A DNA stretch of 64,000 bases from Coprothermobacter platensis DSM 11748 (GCF_000378005.1 NZ_KB899040.1:1069145-1133144), one strand, 5' to 3'; shown: positions 8,171 through 17,439, counted from the first letter of the stretch. The notes: generated from the sequence alone by a model not told the origin. Numbers and translations: made by a program.

Positions 8171-8992
8171 TTAAAGCAAGGCATTCCATAGCAGAAAGGA
8201 CAAAGGGTAGATTAACGTACTGATCACGACTGCTTTCGAAAGGAATGCTGTATCTAAACCCATTTGCTCTCCGTAAATTATGGACACTACCATAGTAGGC
8301 ATGCTACTCTGGACGACCATAACATCTCTGTCTAACAAAGGCAAATTCAAAAGTGAAGAAACTGCCATAGCCAAAAGAGGCAGCACGAGAAATTTGAGAA
8401 ATAGTGCCGGCAAAACTCTAACATCCCAATCCATCTGTAAAACATAACCTGTATAGATCATTGCCAATGGAGACGTGACGCTTGCAAGCATGCTAATTGC
8501 ATCACTCATCGGCACAGGAATAGCCATGTTATGCAGGAGCAGACCCAAGAATGCCCCTACCAGAGGCGGGCTGAATATACTCTTTATTCCCTTTTGCATC
8601 CACAACAGGATAATCATTACGGTATTTGTCTGGTCAAAGATAACACCGCGTGATAATCCATCAAGCCCAAATAAACCTTCTACGATAGGATACCCAATAA
8701 AAGCCGTATTACCAGCCCACCCTGCAAACACAACATCTTTTAACCTGCCATTAGACAACCTAAACAAAACATAACCGAGCACGTGTAACAAAACCACGCC
8801 ACATATGATGAGCAGAAATGAGCTTTTTAACGCACTGCCATGCATCGCTTTAAATGCCATACAGGGCAAACAAACATTGAACACAAGCTTGCGAATGGCA
8901 TCGGCATCAGTTTTTAGAAGAAAACCTGACACTTTAAAAACGTAGCCTAAAATCAGCAAACACAAGAATGTGATAATGGAACTCATAAACAC
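8171..8992 (-). CDS. AEC family (auxin efflux carrier-like) permease
   Basis: A hydrophobic protein of about 273 aa with roughly ten transmembrane helices. The N-terminal half carries FNVCLPCMAFKAM, the AEC-type Pro/Asn crossing region, and the C-terminal half repeats the topology with QSSMPTMVVSIIYGEQMG. Bacterial members export or import organic acids such as malate or malonate; the substrate is unknown. The frame opens with GTG 8992 and contains ATG 8986; neither has a clear ribosome site. It is 33 nt downstream of the region holding the PIG-L promoter, and lies between that operon and the DUF2207 gene. Confidence 0.82.
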   Translation of the reverse strand: MFMSSIITFLCLLILGYVFKVSGFLLKTDADAIRKLVFNVCLPCMAFKAMHGSALKSSFLLIICGVVLLHVLGYVLFRLSNGRLKDVVFAGWAGNTAFIGYPIVEGLFGLDGLSRGVIFDQTNTVMIILLWMQKGIKSIFSPPLVGAFLGLLLHNMAIPVPMSDAISMLASVTSPLAMIYTGYVLQMDWDVRVLPALFLKFLVLPLLAMAVSSLLNLPLLDRDVMVVQSSMPTMVVSIIYGEQMGLDTAFLSKAVVISTLIYPLSFLLWNALL

Positions 8993-9022
8993 ATTTTACT
9001 ATTGAGCGAACATTACGCTTTG

Positions 9023-10822
9023 TTAACCAGCACCTACGGAACTGCCACCAGCGCCTCCACCTATGCCACCGCCCGCGCCGAATCCTCCTATACCCGAAGT
9101 ATTCTGCTTGCTTATAGCAACTTCAGCAGATGTGGGAATGGAAGAGATATTGTTTATCAAGAATGGCCTCGCATAAACGGCTGATACCACTGGTGTTGCA
9201 GGAGGCGTTGGATACAACATGCCTATGTTCTCAATGACTTTTTTTGCTACTCCCAAAGAGGTCCCATATACTAAGTAATCATCCCATATGGCAATTCCTT
9301 GTGGTGGATTTTTGGAAAGTAATGTGAAGTCAGTTAGATATCTCCTAAGAGCCAACCATTTTCGGACATAAAGTAGCCCTTCTTCTGACCAATGGGAAAA
9401 GACTTCGCTTTTCATGAACAACACAATTATCCCCATTACAGCACTTATACCCATACCAAAAAATAGGACTGTTTGTGCATCCATCAAAGGATAACTTATT
9501 TCCGAGGAATCAAAGGATATTATGACGGGTAAAATTAAACCACCCACGATAGCGACCAATTTAGCAATGAAGTTTCCAGTAGAACTTAAATAATGCCTCT
9601 CCACAGCTTTCTTTCTTGTCCTTTCTTGCCATAATGTAAACAAGTTCCAAAATTCTGAAGCTTTATTCTTATCTTTGAAAACATCGCCAAGTTTGCCAAA
9701 GTCAATAATGCCATCATTATCAATTAAATGTAATGCATCACTAAGCTCAGGCCTTTGGGGGTCAGGTTTGATAACTTTCAACACCGGAACATCTTTCTCA
9801 CCTTCTTTAAACGCCAGGTATCCTTTCTTAACCATATCAAGAATAGCCGCAGAGAAACCGTTATGATCTGGCTTTGAACAAGACCGCATAACAATGGCAT
9901 TTACTACTTCAGGCATATCTTCACTTGGGAAATCCCTCTCATAAGGAGCACTATAGTTTATCTTTCGTTCCCTACCAAAAAGGGTATAAATCACAAAGAA
10001 AAGAACCAAAAGAACTATAGGATAAACAACGCCCATAGTTTTTGCCCCCATATAAGCTTTTGTGTAATTCTGCTCTATCGACTCGATATCAGCCAAGCTT
10101 AGGCTGTTGTTCTTGTATGTCGTGCCAATGTATTGCAATCCCGGAAAAACAAAACGCCCTTCTACATAGGTTTTCGGTGGTACATCACGAAAAACAGAGT
10201 TAAAAACGAATCCTCCTTCCGGAGTAGTGGATGTCCGCGTTTCAGACTTCAGACCTAAAGGATGGTTATAGATTATAGGCTTGCCATATGATTTGGGGAA
10301 TGTTACTTGAACTTCAAGCTTATTTGTCTTTACTGTTGTATCTGATCCTATATACTTGATGAAAAGTTGTGAAAAATCCATGCATTCCATAACGATATCT
10401 TTTAAGTGGTAAGAAAACACAACTGTTACCACTTGACCATCTTTTGGCACACTCAGAGGGTTATTACCATTAGAAAACCAAAGTTCTACATAAAGGCCAT
10501 TGGTGATATTGCCATAATTAAGCACAGGATTCGTGTTTGGCCCTTCAAGCACTTTGTACTGAAAGTTTTGCAAAGTCACGCCTTCAGGATAACTTACTTG
10601 CCAAGAAACAAACCTGAATGGGTCTTTGAGAAGCCAAGTAACAGTCTCTCTTACTTCCGCTGACCCATCTTCATTCACAACAACATTGAAATTACGTTCT
10701 GGCAGTTCAAAAGATACGTTAGCGTATGTTTTAAAAGGACAACCGACAAATGATGCAAAAACAGTAACAAAAACCACAACACTTGTGATAATGGCTCTTA
10801 ATTTTCTACTCTTTTTCATCAT
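9023..10822 (-). CDS. DUF2207 membrane protein with Gly-rich tail
   Basis: A 599-aa exported membrane protein. A signal sequence (about residues 1-34) precedes a beta-rich extracellular DUF2207 domain (about 35-240), a transmembrane helix near 268-290, a cytoplasmic segment rich in charged residues, two further helices (about 412-470) and a terminal Gly/Ala/Ser-rich low-complexity tail (last about 20 residues). This is the standard DUF2207 architecture; its function is unknown, with loose links to the cell surface. Preceded by an extended -10-like TATAAT exactly 6 nt before ATG 10822, the same spacing as the PIG-L gene. Confidence 0.85.
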   Translation of the reverse strand: MMKKSRKLRAIITSVVVFVTVFASFVGCPFKTYANVSFELPERNFNVVVNEDGSAEVRETVTWLLKDPFRFVSWQVSYPEGVTLQNFQYKVLEGPNTNPVLNYGNITNGLYVELWFSNGNNPLSVPKDGQVVTVVFSYHLKDIVMECMDFSQLFIKYIGSDTTVKTNKLEVQVTFPKSYGKPIIYNHPLGLKSETRTSTTPEGGFVFNSVFRDVPPKTYVEGRFVFPGLQYIGTTYKNNSLSLADIESIEQNYTKAYMGAKTMGVVYPIVLLVLFFVIYTLFGRERKINYSAPYERDFPSEDMPEVVNAIVMRSCSKPDHNGFSAAILDMVKKGYLAFKEGEKDVPVLKVIKPDPQRPELSDALHLIDNDGIIDFGKLGDVFKDKNKASEFWNLFTLWQERTRKKAVERHYLSSTGNFIAKLVAIVGGLILPVIISFDSSEISYPLMDAQTVLFFGMGISAVMGIIVLFMKSEVFSHWSEEGLLYVRKWLALRRYLTDFTLLSKNPPQGIAIWDDYLVYGTSLGVAKKVIENIGMLYPTPPATPVVSAVYARPFLINNISSIPTSAEVAISKQNTSGIGGFGAGGGIGGGAGGSSVGAG

Positions 10823-10828
10823 GCCTTT

Positions 10829-10834
10829 ATTATA
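10829..10834 (-). promoter_or_regulatory. -10 box six bases before the DUF2207 start
   Basis: TATAAT on the minus strand followed by AAAGGC and ATG. A transcript starting 6-7 nt downstream of the box would be leaderless. The AAAGG in between is too close to the ATG to act as a normal ribosome site. No strong -35 at 17 nt. Confidence 0.5.
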
Positions 10835-10925
10835 GAGTTTATGTTCACATTTTCATACAACAAATAATGTTAGGAGATAAAACCGTTTTTCTTTTCACTG
10901 TGATGATAAAATCAAAAAAACGGCT

Positions 10926-11789
10926 ATGAGCAAAATCGGAGAAATTGTATTAAAAACTGTCAATAAAGTCTTTCCACTCCCTATCCACCCATTCAATTTA
11001 CAGAATAATGGCGTAAAAACATATGCTGAATGGGAATTTGAAAAAGGTTTAGATACACTAAAGTACTTTCTCGATTTTACAGACCTGGAAACACTTTTTA
11101 AAGATAAAACTGTTTTGGATATAGGTTGTGGAGCAGCAGGGAAAACCGTGTTTTATGCTACCCAAGGGGTAAAAAACATTTACGGTGTGGATCGTGTGGA
11201 ACATTATAAAATGCAAGCGGAACATTTAGCTGCAGAAAAAAGTGTCTCTGATAAATTTCGCTTTGTGGTTGCTGATGCAACGTCATTGCCTTTCCAATCT
11301 AGCATGTTTGACACGATTATTATGAATGATTTTATGGAACATGCATCGAGGCCAGAAGCGGTACTCAGTGAATGCTATCGAGTGCTAAAAGAAGGGGGAA
11401 GATTGTATGTTAACTCGCCCCCTTACAACCATCCCTATGGTGCTCACTTGAGTGATGTGATAGGTGTTCCATGGGTTCACGTGTTTTTCAGCGATCAAAC
11501 ACTTATAAACGTATATAAAGATTTAGTAAAGGATCTTCCGGACGCACAAGACCGGATAAACTTGAGATTTTCCACAGATAATCATGGCAAACCTTACATT
11601 TCCTATATAAACAAGATGACCATTAAAAAATTCAACGCATGGATTCGCGAATCACCTTTTAATGTCATCTACTACAAAGAGGTCCCTTTGCGCAATAGCC
11701 TGTCATTTTTGGCCAACTTTTCTTGGACAAAAGAATATTTTGTAAAAATGCTTGTTGCCGTACTCGAAAAACCAAAAACTAATTCTTAA
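10926..11789 (+). CDS. class I SAM-dependent methyltransferase
   Basis: Methyltransferase_11 type enzyme, 287 aa. The SAM-binding motif I reads VLDIGCGAAG (63-72), followed by the acidic end of strand 2 (YGVDRVE), VVADATSLPF for motif III and FMEHASRPEAVLSECYRVLKEGG for the post-motif helix and strand. Substrate is unknown. Short AT-rich leader without a clear ribosome site; it is transcribed divergently from the DUF2207 gene and lies upstream of the glucan phosphorylase with a 133-nt gap. Confidence 0.85.
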   Translation: MSKIGEIVLKTVNKVFPLPIHPFNLQNNGVKTYAEWEFEKGLDTLKYFLDFTDLETLFKDKTVLDIGCGAAGKTVFYATQGVKNIYGVDRVEHYKMQAEHLAAEKSVSDKFRFVVADATSLPFQSSMFDTIIMNDFMEHASRPEAVLSECYRVLKEGGRLYVNSPPYNHPYGAHLSDVIGVPWVHVFFSDQTLINVYKDLVKDLPDAQDRINLRFSTDNHGKPYISYINKMTIKKFNAWIRESPFNVIYYKEVPLRNSLSFLANFSWTKEYFVKMLVAVLEKPKTNS

Positions 11790-11922
11790 CGGTATTAAGT
11801 AAAATTAATGTTATGTACAAATGGTTGACTTAATATCAGGTGTAAGATTTACTTAATAAATTATTGTTCATTTTTTGCTATGAGATGAAAACTTGCATAT
11901 GGACATGAGGAGGTAACTCGTA

Positions 11923-14418
11923 GTGATGACGACCAAAGAAACTATTGAGAAAAAGTTGCCGGAAAATCTTAAAGATCTGGCTGCTATAGCATACAACTTC
12001 TGGCACACGTGGTCACGTTCAGCGATGAAACTCTGGAGCAAAGTAGATCCTCAGCTATGGAAAACTTACCAGAATCCAGTGAAGTTATTGATGGAAGTTC
12101 CTGCAGATCGACTTGATGAACTTTCTAAAGATGAGGATTTTCTCTCACTTTATGAGCTAATTACAGAGCGATTCCATACTTATATGAAAGAAACAAATAC
12201 ATGGTTCAATGCAAATTATCCCAATTGGGATACAAAATTTGTTTATATGTGCATGGAGTATGGCATTAGCGAAGCGCTCCCTATATATTCTGGCGGTCTT
12301 GGCATTTTAGCTGGAGACCACCTAAAATCTGCCAGTGATCTGGGTATTCCGTTGTTAGCTGTAGGTTTACTTTACAAACATGGCTATTTTGTACAAGAAG
12401 TGGGAGCAGATTTAACCCAAAAGGAGTTGTTCCCACAATACAGTCCGGAAGATTTGCCCATAACCCCTCTTTTGAACGCTGAAGGAGAGCAAGTAAAAGT
12501 AGACATACCTCTGGATGACACTATCATCGTTGCAAAAGTTTTTGAAGCCGATGTGGGACGCGTCAAGCTGTTTCTATTGGACCCAGATACACCAGAAACT
12601 CCTGAGCAATACCGCCTTATATGTGATTACTTATATAACCCAGGCATGGATATTCGTGTGGCACAAGAGATACTTCTTGGTGTAGGAGGAATAAGACTCC
12701 TTAAAACGCTGGGCATTGATCCAGGATTGGTTCATTTAAACGAAGGACATCCGGCCTTTGCCGCCTTTGAACGCATAAAGGATTACATGCAAAAGGGCTT
12801 GTCTTTTGAAGAAGCGCTGGAAGTAGTCAAAGAAAGTACAGTATTTACGACACATACACCTGTCCCGGCAGGACACGACAAATTTCCTTTAGACTTTCTC
12901 TATTCTCGATTTAGAAAGTTCTTTGAGGGGTTGCCCGCAGATGCATTTCTTTCTTTGGGTAAGGAAAATGATAATTCTGGTGAGCTGAACATGACTGTTT
13001 TAGCTATCCGCACATCAGCTTATGTAAATGGTGTGAGCCAGCTCCATTCCCGTGTATCCAAACAGATGTTCAGGAATTTATGGAAAGGTTATACGTTGGA
13101 AGAGATACCCATAGATGGCATAACAAATGGCGTGCACACTCTTACTTGGGTTTGCTCGGAGTTTTCGCGCATTTACGATAGAGCATTAAGTCGCGTGTGG
13201 AGAGAACATACAGACTTAGAAGGTATGTGGTATGGTGTGGAGCGCGTTTCCGATTCAGACCTGTGGGAAGCTCACCTCAAAGCTAAACGGAACTTTATCG
13301 CACTTATGAAAGAGAAAATTCAGCAGAGAAATGAACGCTTGGGTATAAATGACCCCATACCTGAAATCGACGAAAACAGTCTTATTATCGGATTCGGACG
13401 CCGTTTTGCTACCTATAAAAGAGCAGTGCTTCTATTCCAAGATATAGAACGTCTCAAAAAACTACTCAACATGGAAGGCAAACCTGTGTACTTAGTTTTC
13501 GCAGGTAAGGCTCACCCAAATGATGGTCCGGGAAAAGAATTCTTGAGCCAAGTTCTACATATGAGTAAAGAACCTGGGCTTCTTGGTAAAGTATTTTTCT
13601 TGGAAAACTATGATATTTCTTTGGCAAGAGCCTTAGTATCTGGTGTGGATGTTTGGTTAAATACCCCCCGTAGACCACAGGAAGCCAGTGGCACCAGTGG
13701 AATGAAAGCTGCGGTAAATGGTGTCTTGAATTTAAGCGTATATGATGGTTGGTGGGTTGAAGGTTACAACGGTAGAAACGGTTGGGTTATTGGTGATGAA
13801 TCCTTGGAAACTGAATCAGAGATTGATGACAAACGTGACGCTGAAAGTTTGTACGACATTTTAGAAATGCAAGTAATACCCACATACTATGAGAACCACA
13901 AAAAGTGGTTAGCCATGATGCTGGAGAGCATAAAGAGTATTATTCCACGGTTCAGCACGCACCGTATGGTAAAGGAATACATGGAAAAGACATACGTAAA
14001 AGCGTTCATAAACGCTGAAAGACTTTCCAAAAATGATTTCGAAAATGCCAAACACGACGTTGCATGGGAGCACAATCTCATAGAAGCATGGCCTAACGTG
14101 AATGTGGAAAATGTTTCCATGGATGGAAACACAGGCATCCATGTCACATTGAACCTCGGATCGCTTACCCCAGAGGATGTTAAAGTAGAACTCTTCTTGG
14201 GAAGAGAAGGCTCCGAACTGGAAAAGGTACGAACAGTGGAACTACGCAAGTACATTCAAGATACAGGTAATCCAAACCGGTATACCTTCGTTTATAATGA
14301 TGGATTCCTGCGATACTGGGGTAACGCTTGTTGGAAATACTCCATACGGGTATTGCCAGCTACGTTAGACACAGACATCATGCAGCACATAGGGATAATA
14401 TGGTACAACATTCAATAG
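11923..14418 (+). CDS. glgP: alpha-glucan phosphorylase (Thermotoga/archaeal type)
   Basis: Glycosyltransferase family 35 enzyme that releases glucose-1-phosphate from glycogen or maltodextrin. The 831-aa protein starts with the DUF3417 region typical of the short prokaryotic class (residues about 15-110). The catalytic core has SGGLGILAGDHLKSASDLG, the KGYTLEEIPIDGITNGVHTLTW region, FGRRFATYKRA and the PLP-lysine motif EASGTSGMKAAVNG. GTG 11923 is favoured over ATG 11926 because GAGGAGG lies nine bases upstream. It probably feeds storage-glucan carbon into glycolysis. An end-to-end hairpin shared with ptsI terminates it. Confidence 0.93.
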   Translation: MMTTKETIEKKLPENLKDLAAIAYNFWHTWSRSAMKLWSKVDPQLWKTYQNPVKLLMEVPADRLDELSKDEDFLSLYELITERFHTYMKETNTWFNANYPNWDTKFVYMCMEYGISEALPIYSGGLGILAGDHLKSASDLGIPLLAVGLLYKHGYFVQEVGADLTQKELFPQYSPEDLPITPLLNAEGEQVKVDIPLDDTIIVAKVFEADVGRVKLFLLDPDTPETPEQYRLICDYLYNPGMDIRVAQEILLGVGGIRLLKTLGIDPGLVHLNEGHPAFAAFERIKDYMQKGLSFEEALEVVKESTVFTTHTPVPAGHDKFPLDFLYSRFRKFFEGLPADAFLSLGKENDNSGELNMTVLAIRTSAYVNGVSQLHSRVSKQMFRNLWKGYTLEEIPIDGITNGVHTLTWVCSEFSRIYDRALSRVWREHTDLEGMWYGVERVSDSDLWEAHLKAKRNFIALMKEKIQQRNERLGINDPIPEIDENSLIIGFGRRFATYKRAVLLFQDIERLKKLLNMEGKPVYLVFAGKAHPNDGPGKEFLSQVLHMSKEPGLLGKVFFLENYDISLARALVSGVDVWLNTPRRPQEASGTSGMKAAVNGVLNLSVYDGWWVEGYNGRNGWVIGDESLETESEIDDKRDAESLYDILEMQVIPTYYENHKKWLAMMLESIKSIIPRFSTHRMVKEYMEKTYVKAFINAERLSKNDFENAKHDVAWEHNLIEAWPNVNVENVSMDGNTGIHVTLNLGSLTPEDVKVELFLGREGSELEKVRTVELRKYIQDTGNPNRYTFVYNDGFLRYWGNACWKYSIRVLPATLDTDIMQHIGIIWYNIQ

Positions 14419-14452
14419 AATGTATATAAACTAAAGGTATAAAGAGGTAAAA

Positions 14453-14487
14453 AAGAAGCAGCCAGGCTTAAAGCCTGGCTGCTTCTT
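14453..14487. terminator. bidirectional terminator overlapping the end of ptsI
   Basis: A 17-bp perfect inverted repeat (AAGAAGCAGCCAGGCTT and its complement) around one central base. On the minus strand it is followed by a run of six T, a good intrinsic terminator for ptsI; on the plus strand a weaker T-rich stretch follows, serving glgP. The last six codons and stop of ptsI are inside the stem. Confidence 0.85.
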
Positions 14488-16126
14488 TAGCTACTTTTTG
14501 AGATTGCTCTTTTTGAGAAGAAATGACAACTTTCTTCACTCTGGGAATGCTCGAAGAGGTCATACTGAACACCCTCAAACCCAGTCCCAAAAGTATTTCC
14601 GTTGCTTTATCGTCTCCTGCCAATTCGCCGCACATGGCCACTTCTTTCCCCGTGCTCTCTCCAACTTCTATGACTCGCTTAATGAGTCTCAAGACACCGG
14701 GATGTAGTGGGTTGTAATAATCTCTGACTTTCTGATTATCTCTATCCACGGCCAATGTATACTGCGTTAGATCGTTAGTTCCAATACTGAAAAAGTCCAC
14801 TTCCGGAGCCAGCAAATCCGCAGCGACTGCCGCAGAAGGAATCTCAACCATGATACCTACACTGATGTGTTCGTCAAATGGGACATTTTCTTTCTTAAGC
14901 TCTTCCTGAGCTTCTTTAAGAACCTTCTTTGCCTCAATGACTTCTTCCACGGAGCTAATCATGGGGAACATGATAGCGGCGTTGCCGTAAGCACTGGCCC
15001 TGAGTATGGCTCTGAGCTGTGTTTTAAAAACATCCTTACGGTCTAAGCAGTATCTGATTGCGCGCCATCCTAAAAACGGATTATTTTCTCTTTCTAGTCC
15101 CAGGTACGGCAAGTCTTTGTCTCCGCCGACGTCCAATGTACGAATCGTAACAGTCTTGCCTTTCATTCCCTCCAAAGCTTTTCTATAAGCTTCAAACTGC
15201 TCGTCCTCTGTGGGCAAGCTACTACGATCCATGAAAAGGAACTCCGTGCGGAACAGACCTACACCTTCAGCGCCAAATTTAAGCGCGGTCTCGACGTCTT
15301 CCGGTCTACCGATATTGGCTTCTAACTTGACTTTTGTACCATCCTTAGTTATAGCAGGAACTGTTATCAATTCAGAGAGTTCTTCTTGCTCGTGCTTCCA
15401 CCCAGAAAGTTTTTTCTCATATGCTTCAAGAACGTGCTTTTCTGGGCTAATTTCAACAATCCCTTCGCTCCCATCAACAACGAGTTTGTCACCATTTTTA
15501 ATATTCTGCGTAGCCGTCTTTGTTCCAACTACTGCAGGAATTTGGAAGGATCTTGCCATAATAGCTACATGAGATGTGGGTCCACCTTCATCGGTAACCA
15601 ACCCCACTACATGGTCTCTATCGATTTGCGCCGTATCGGAAGGTGCCAAATCCCGTGCAACTAAAATAGTACCTTCTGGCAAGTCAGATAAATCGACGAG
15701 CGTACCCGTTAGATTCCTTATTATACGCTCTGCCACATCCTTTAAATCAGCGGCGCGCGCTTTTATATACTCGTCAGTCATTTTTTCGAAGGTCTCAATG
15801 TATTCTTGAGCTACGGACCAGACAGCAAATTCTGCATTAAGCTTTTCTTCTTGGATGGATTGTTTTACTTTTCCCAAAAACTCTGGGTCATCCAACATCA
15901 TCAAATGCGCTTCCATAATGTCAGCCACATCTTTATGGCTGTTCTTTAGCGCCCTTTCTTTTAGCAAGGTTACCTGCTTTTTACTTTCTTCCAGTGCATC
16001 AGATAATCTATTTAGCTCTTCCTCTGCATTCTTGAATGCGAACCGAGGAATGTTTAAATCCTTGTTCAGCACAGAAGCAGTACCTATGCCGATGCCTGGA
16101 GCGCCTGGTATACCTTTTATGTTCAT
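14468..16126 (-). CDS. ptsI: PTS enzyme I, phosphoenolpyruvate-protein phosphotransferase
   Basis: Transfers phosphate from PEP to HPr. The 552-aa protein shows the N-terminal phospho-His domain with active His186 in GGPTSHVAIM, and the C-terminal PEP-binding barrel with GVGLFRTEFLFMDR, FSIGTNDLTQYTLAVDR and AMCGELAGD carrying the catalytic Cys. Slightly shorter than the usual 570 aa at the tail. It begins 2 nt after the HPr stop with GGGGAG as ribosome site. No sugar-specific enzyme II gene is in this window, so the phosphate target lies elsewhere or the system is regulatory (inference). Confidence 0.95.
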   Translation of the reverse strand: MNIKGIPGAPGIGIGTASVLNKDLNIPRFAFKNAEEELNRLSDALEESKKQVTLLKERALKNSHKDVADIMEAHLMMLDDPEFLGKVKQSIQEEKLNAEFAVWSVAQEYIETFEKMTDEYIKARAADLKDVAERIIRNLTGTLVDLSDLPEGTILVARDLAPSDTAQIDRDHVVGLVTDEGGPTSHVAIMARSFQIPAVVGTKTATQNIKNGDKLVVDGSEGIVEISPEKHVLEAYEKKLSGWKHEQEELSELITVPAITKDGTKVKLEANIGRPEDVETALKFGAEGVGLFRTEFLFMDRSSLPTEDEQFEAYRKALEGMKGKTVTIRTLDVGGDKDLPYLGLERENNPFLGWRAIRYCLDRKDVFKTQLRAILRASAYGNAAIMFPMISSVEEVIEAKKVLKEAQEELKKENVPFDEHISVGIMVEIPSAAVAADLLAPEVDFFSIGTNDLTQYTLAVDRDNQKVRDYYNPLHPGVLRLIKRVIEVGESTGKEVAMCGELAGDDKATEILLGLGLRVFSMTSSSIPRVKKVVISSQKEQSQKVAKEAARL

Positions 16127-16128
16127 AT

Positions 16129-16407
16129 CTACTTCTCCCCGAAATTATCTTTAACTAAATCGAGAAGCGCTTGCATTGCAGCTTTTGCATCTTCACCTTC
16201 CACAGTAATCTTTATCCTACTGCCCTGGTCTGCACCCAAAGAGAGCACTCCCATAATACTTTTAGCGCTGGCCGTTCTTCCATCTTTCTCCAGGGTGATG
16301 TTGCTCTTAAACTTCGCCGCCGTTTGCACCAACAGAGATGCAGGTCTTGCGTGTAATCCCGTAGGATTTGTAAGTGTTACTTCAGTTTCCACATGTTCCG
16401 TTCCCAT
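16129..16407 (-). CDS. ptsH: phosphocarrier protein HPr
   Basis: HPr-fold phosphocarrier of about 92 aa. The phospho-accepting His is H19 from ATG 16407 in NPTGLHARPAS, and the regulatory Ser site is present in SAKSIMGVLSLG (S50), implying HPr kinase-type regulation as in Firmicutes. Start is uncertain: a GTG at 16422 sits directly against the AAGGAAGGA ribosome site, while ATG 16407 is about 14 nt from it. Directly upstream of ptsI with a 2-nt gap. The end of the first hemerythrin gene lies just upstream, on the same strand. Confidence 0.92.
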   Translation of the reverse strand: MGTEHVETEVTLTNPTGLHARPASLLVQTAAKFKSNITLEKDGRTASAKSIMGVLSLGADQGSRIKITVEGEDAKAAMQALLDLVKDNFGEK

Positions 16408-16432
16408 TCTAATTACTGACACTCCTTCCTTA

Positions 16433-16843
16433 CTATGCCAATCCAGCTTGCTTCACATATGGAGCGTACTGCGTATCGGTCTTTGTCACATGGTTTATAA
16501 GCCAGTCTACAAGTACCTTGTTTAACTTAACGGTAACGGTAACGCCGACGCCTTTATTATCTATTTCATCGTGAAACGCCTTGATCTGGCCTTTAAACCA
16601 CTCATGTTTCTTTATGTGCTCTTCTAAATCGGGGTACTTGGCTTGCGCCATTAGGTTTTGTTCAGCGTTGAAATGGTACACAGTGTAGTCATTTAGGAAA
16701 TTAAGCACCTGAAGAACTTCATTCTTATTACCCTTCTGAATTTCATCAAAGAGTTTGTTTATGCGAGCGAATAGTTCTTTGTGCTGATCATCAACCATTT
16801 TTATGCCCACTGAGTATTCATCCTTCCAAACGATGGCTGCCAT
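16433..16843 (-). CDS. bacteriohemerythrin (copy 1)
   Basis: Single-domain O2-binding di-iron protein, 136 aa. All seven iron ligands of the family are present: H21, H57, E61, H76, H80, H118 and D123, in the motifs DQHKELF, YHFNAEQ, HIKKHEWF and NHVTKTD. It probably carries or scavenges oxygen, helping an anaerobe to tolerate air. It is a tandem paralogue of the next gene upstream, with all ligands at identical positions. Good GAGAGGTG ribosome site. Confidence 0.93.
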   Translation of the reverse strand: MAAIVWKDEYSVGIKMVDDQHKELFARINKLFDEIQKGNKNEVLQVLNFLNDYTVYHFNAEQNLMAQAKYPDLEEHIKKHEWFKGQIKAFHDEIDNKGVGVTVTVKLNKVLVDWLINHVTKTDTQYAPYVKQAGLA

Positions 16844-16930
16844 GCAGTTTCACCTCTCCATACACAGTATATGGTTTACCATTTCTTAACACATATGATA
16901 CGACAAAACGTAATGACTTTTTCACGATTT

Positions 16931-17338
16931 TTAGGAGACCACTTGTTTTACAAAGGGAGCAAACTTTATATCCGTCTTCGTTACATGGTTTATAAGCCAG
17001 TCAACCAACAACTTATTTAGCTTGAGTGTAGTTGTTACTCCCACACCATCTTTGGATATGGAATCTCTCAAATCGCTAACTTCGTGTTTAAACCATTCAT
17101 GTTCTTTTCTATGGTTTTCAAGTTCAGGATAATTAGCCTTAGCCATGAGCTGCTCTTCTGCATCAAAATGGTAAACAACATAGCTGCTTAAAAAATCCAT
17201 TGTTGTTAATATGGTTTTTGTATTGCCCTGCGAGACATCATCAAATAGTTTATTAACGCGGTTGAAAAGTTCTTTATGCTGATCATCTATAACTTTTATT
17301 CCTACCGAGTATTCGTCTTTCCAAACCACTACAGGCAT
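16931..17338 (-). CDS. bacteriohemerythrin (copy 2)
   Basis: Di-iron O2-binding protein of 135 aa with the same ligand set as its neighbour (H21, H57, E61, H76, H80, H118, D123). The two copies share the N-terminal WKDEYSVGIK and C-terminal LLVDWLINHVTKTD almost unchanged but differ in the mid-helices, so the duplication is not very recent. First gene of the pair on this strand; a 16-bp palindrome lies just upstream and may regulate it. Ribosome site GAGGTG. Confidence 0.93.
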   Translation of the reverse strand: MPVVVWKDEYSVGIKVIDDQHKELFNRVNKLFDDVSQGNTKTILTTMDFLSSYVVYHFDAEEQLMAKANYPELENHRKEHEWFKHEVSDLRDSISKDGVGVTTTLKLNKLLVDWLINHVTKTDIKFAPFVKQVVS

Positions 17339-17390
17339 TCTTGTATCACCTCATCTGCAAAGGAATAGTGTTCCATTATGTCAATTGAGC

Positions 17391-17406
17391 ATACAATTAA
17401 TTGTAT
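17391..17406. promoter_or_regulatory. 16-bp perfect palindrome upstream of the hemerythrin genes
   Basis: ATACAATTAATTGTAT is its own reverse complement. It sits about 50 nt upstream of the hemerythrin copy 2 start, next to a minus-strand TTGACA (17379-17384) that could be a -35 element, although no good -10 follows at 17 nt. An operator for a dimeric regulator is the simplest reading; it could also be the loop-less base of a terminator for the amidohydrolase gene. Confidence 0.4.
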
Positions 17407-17439
17407 AATGCCTGTAGAAAAATTGGTGCGTTTTCTGTA

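Noticed and set aside
13887-14255. Antisense open frame opposite glgP
   Set aside because: It lies wholly inside a clear gene on the other strand, has no ribosome site and no family motif.
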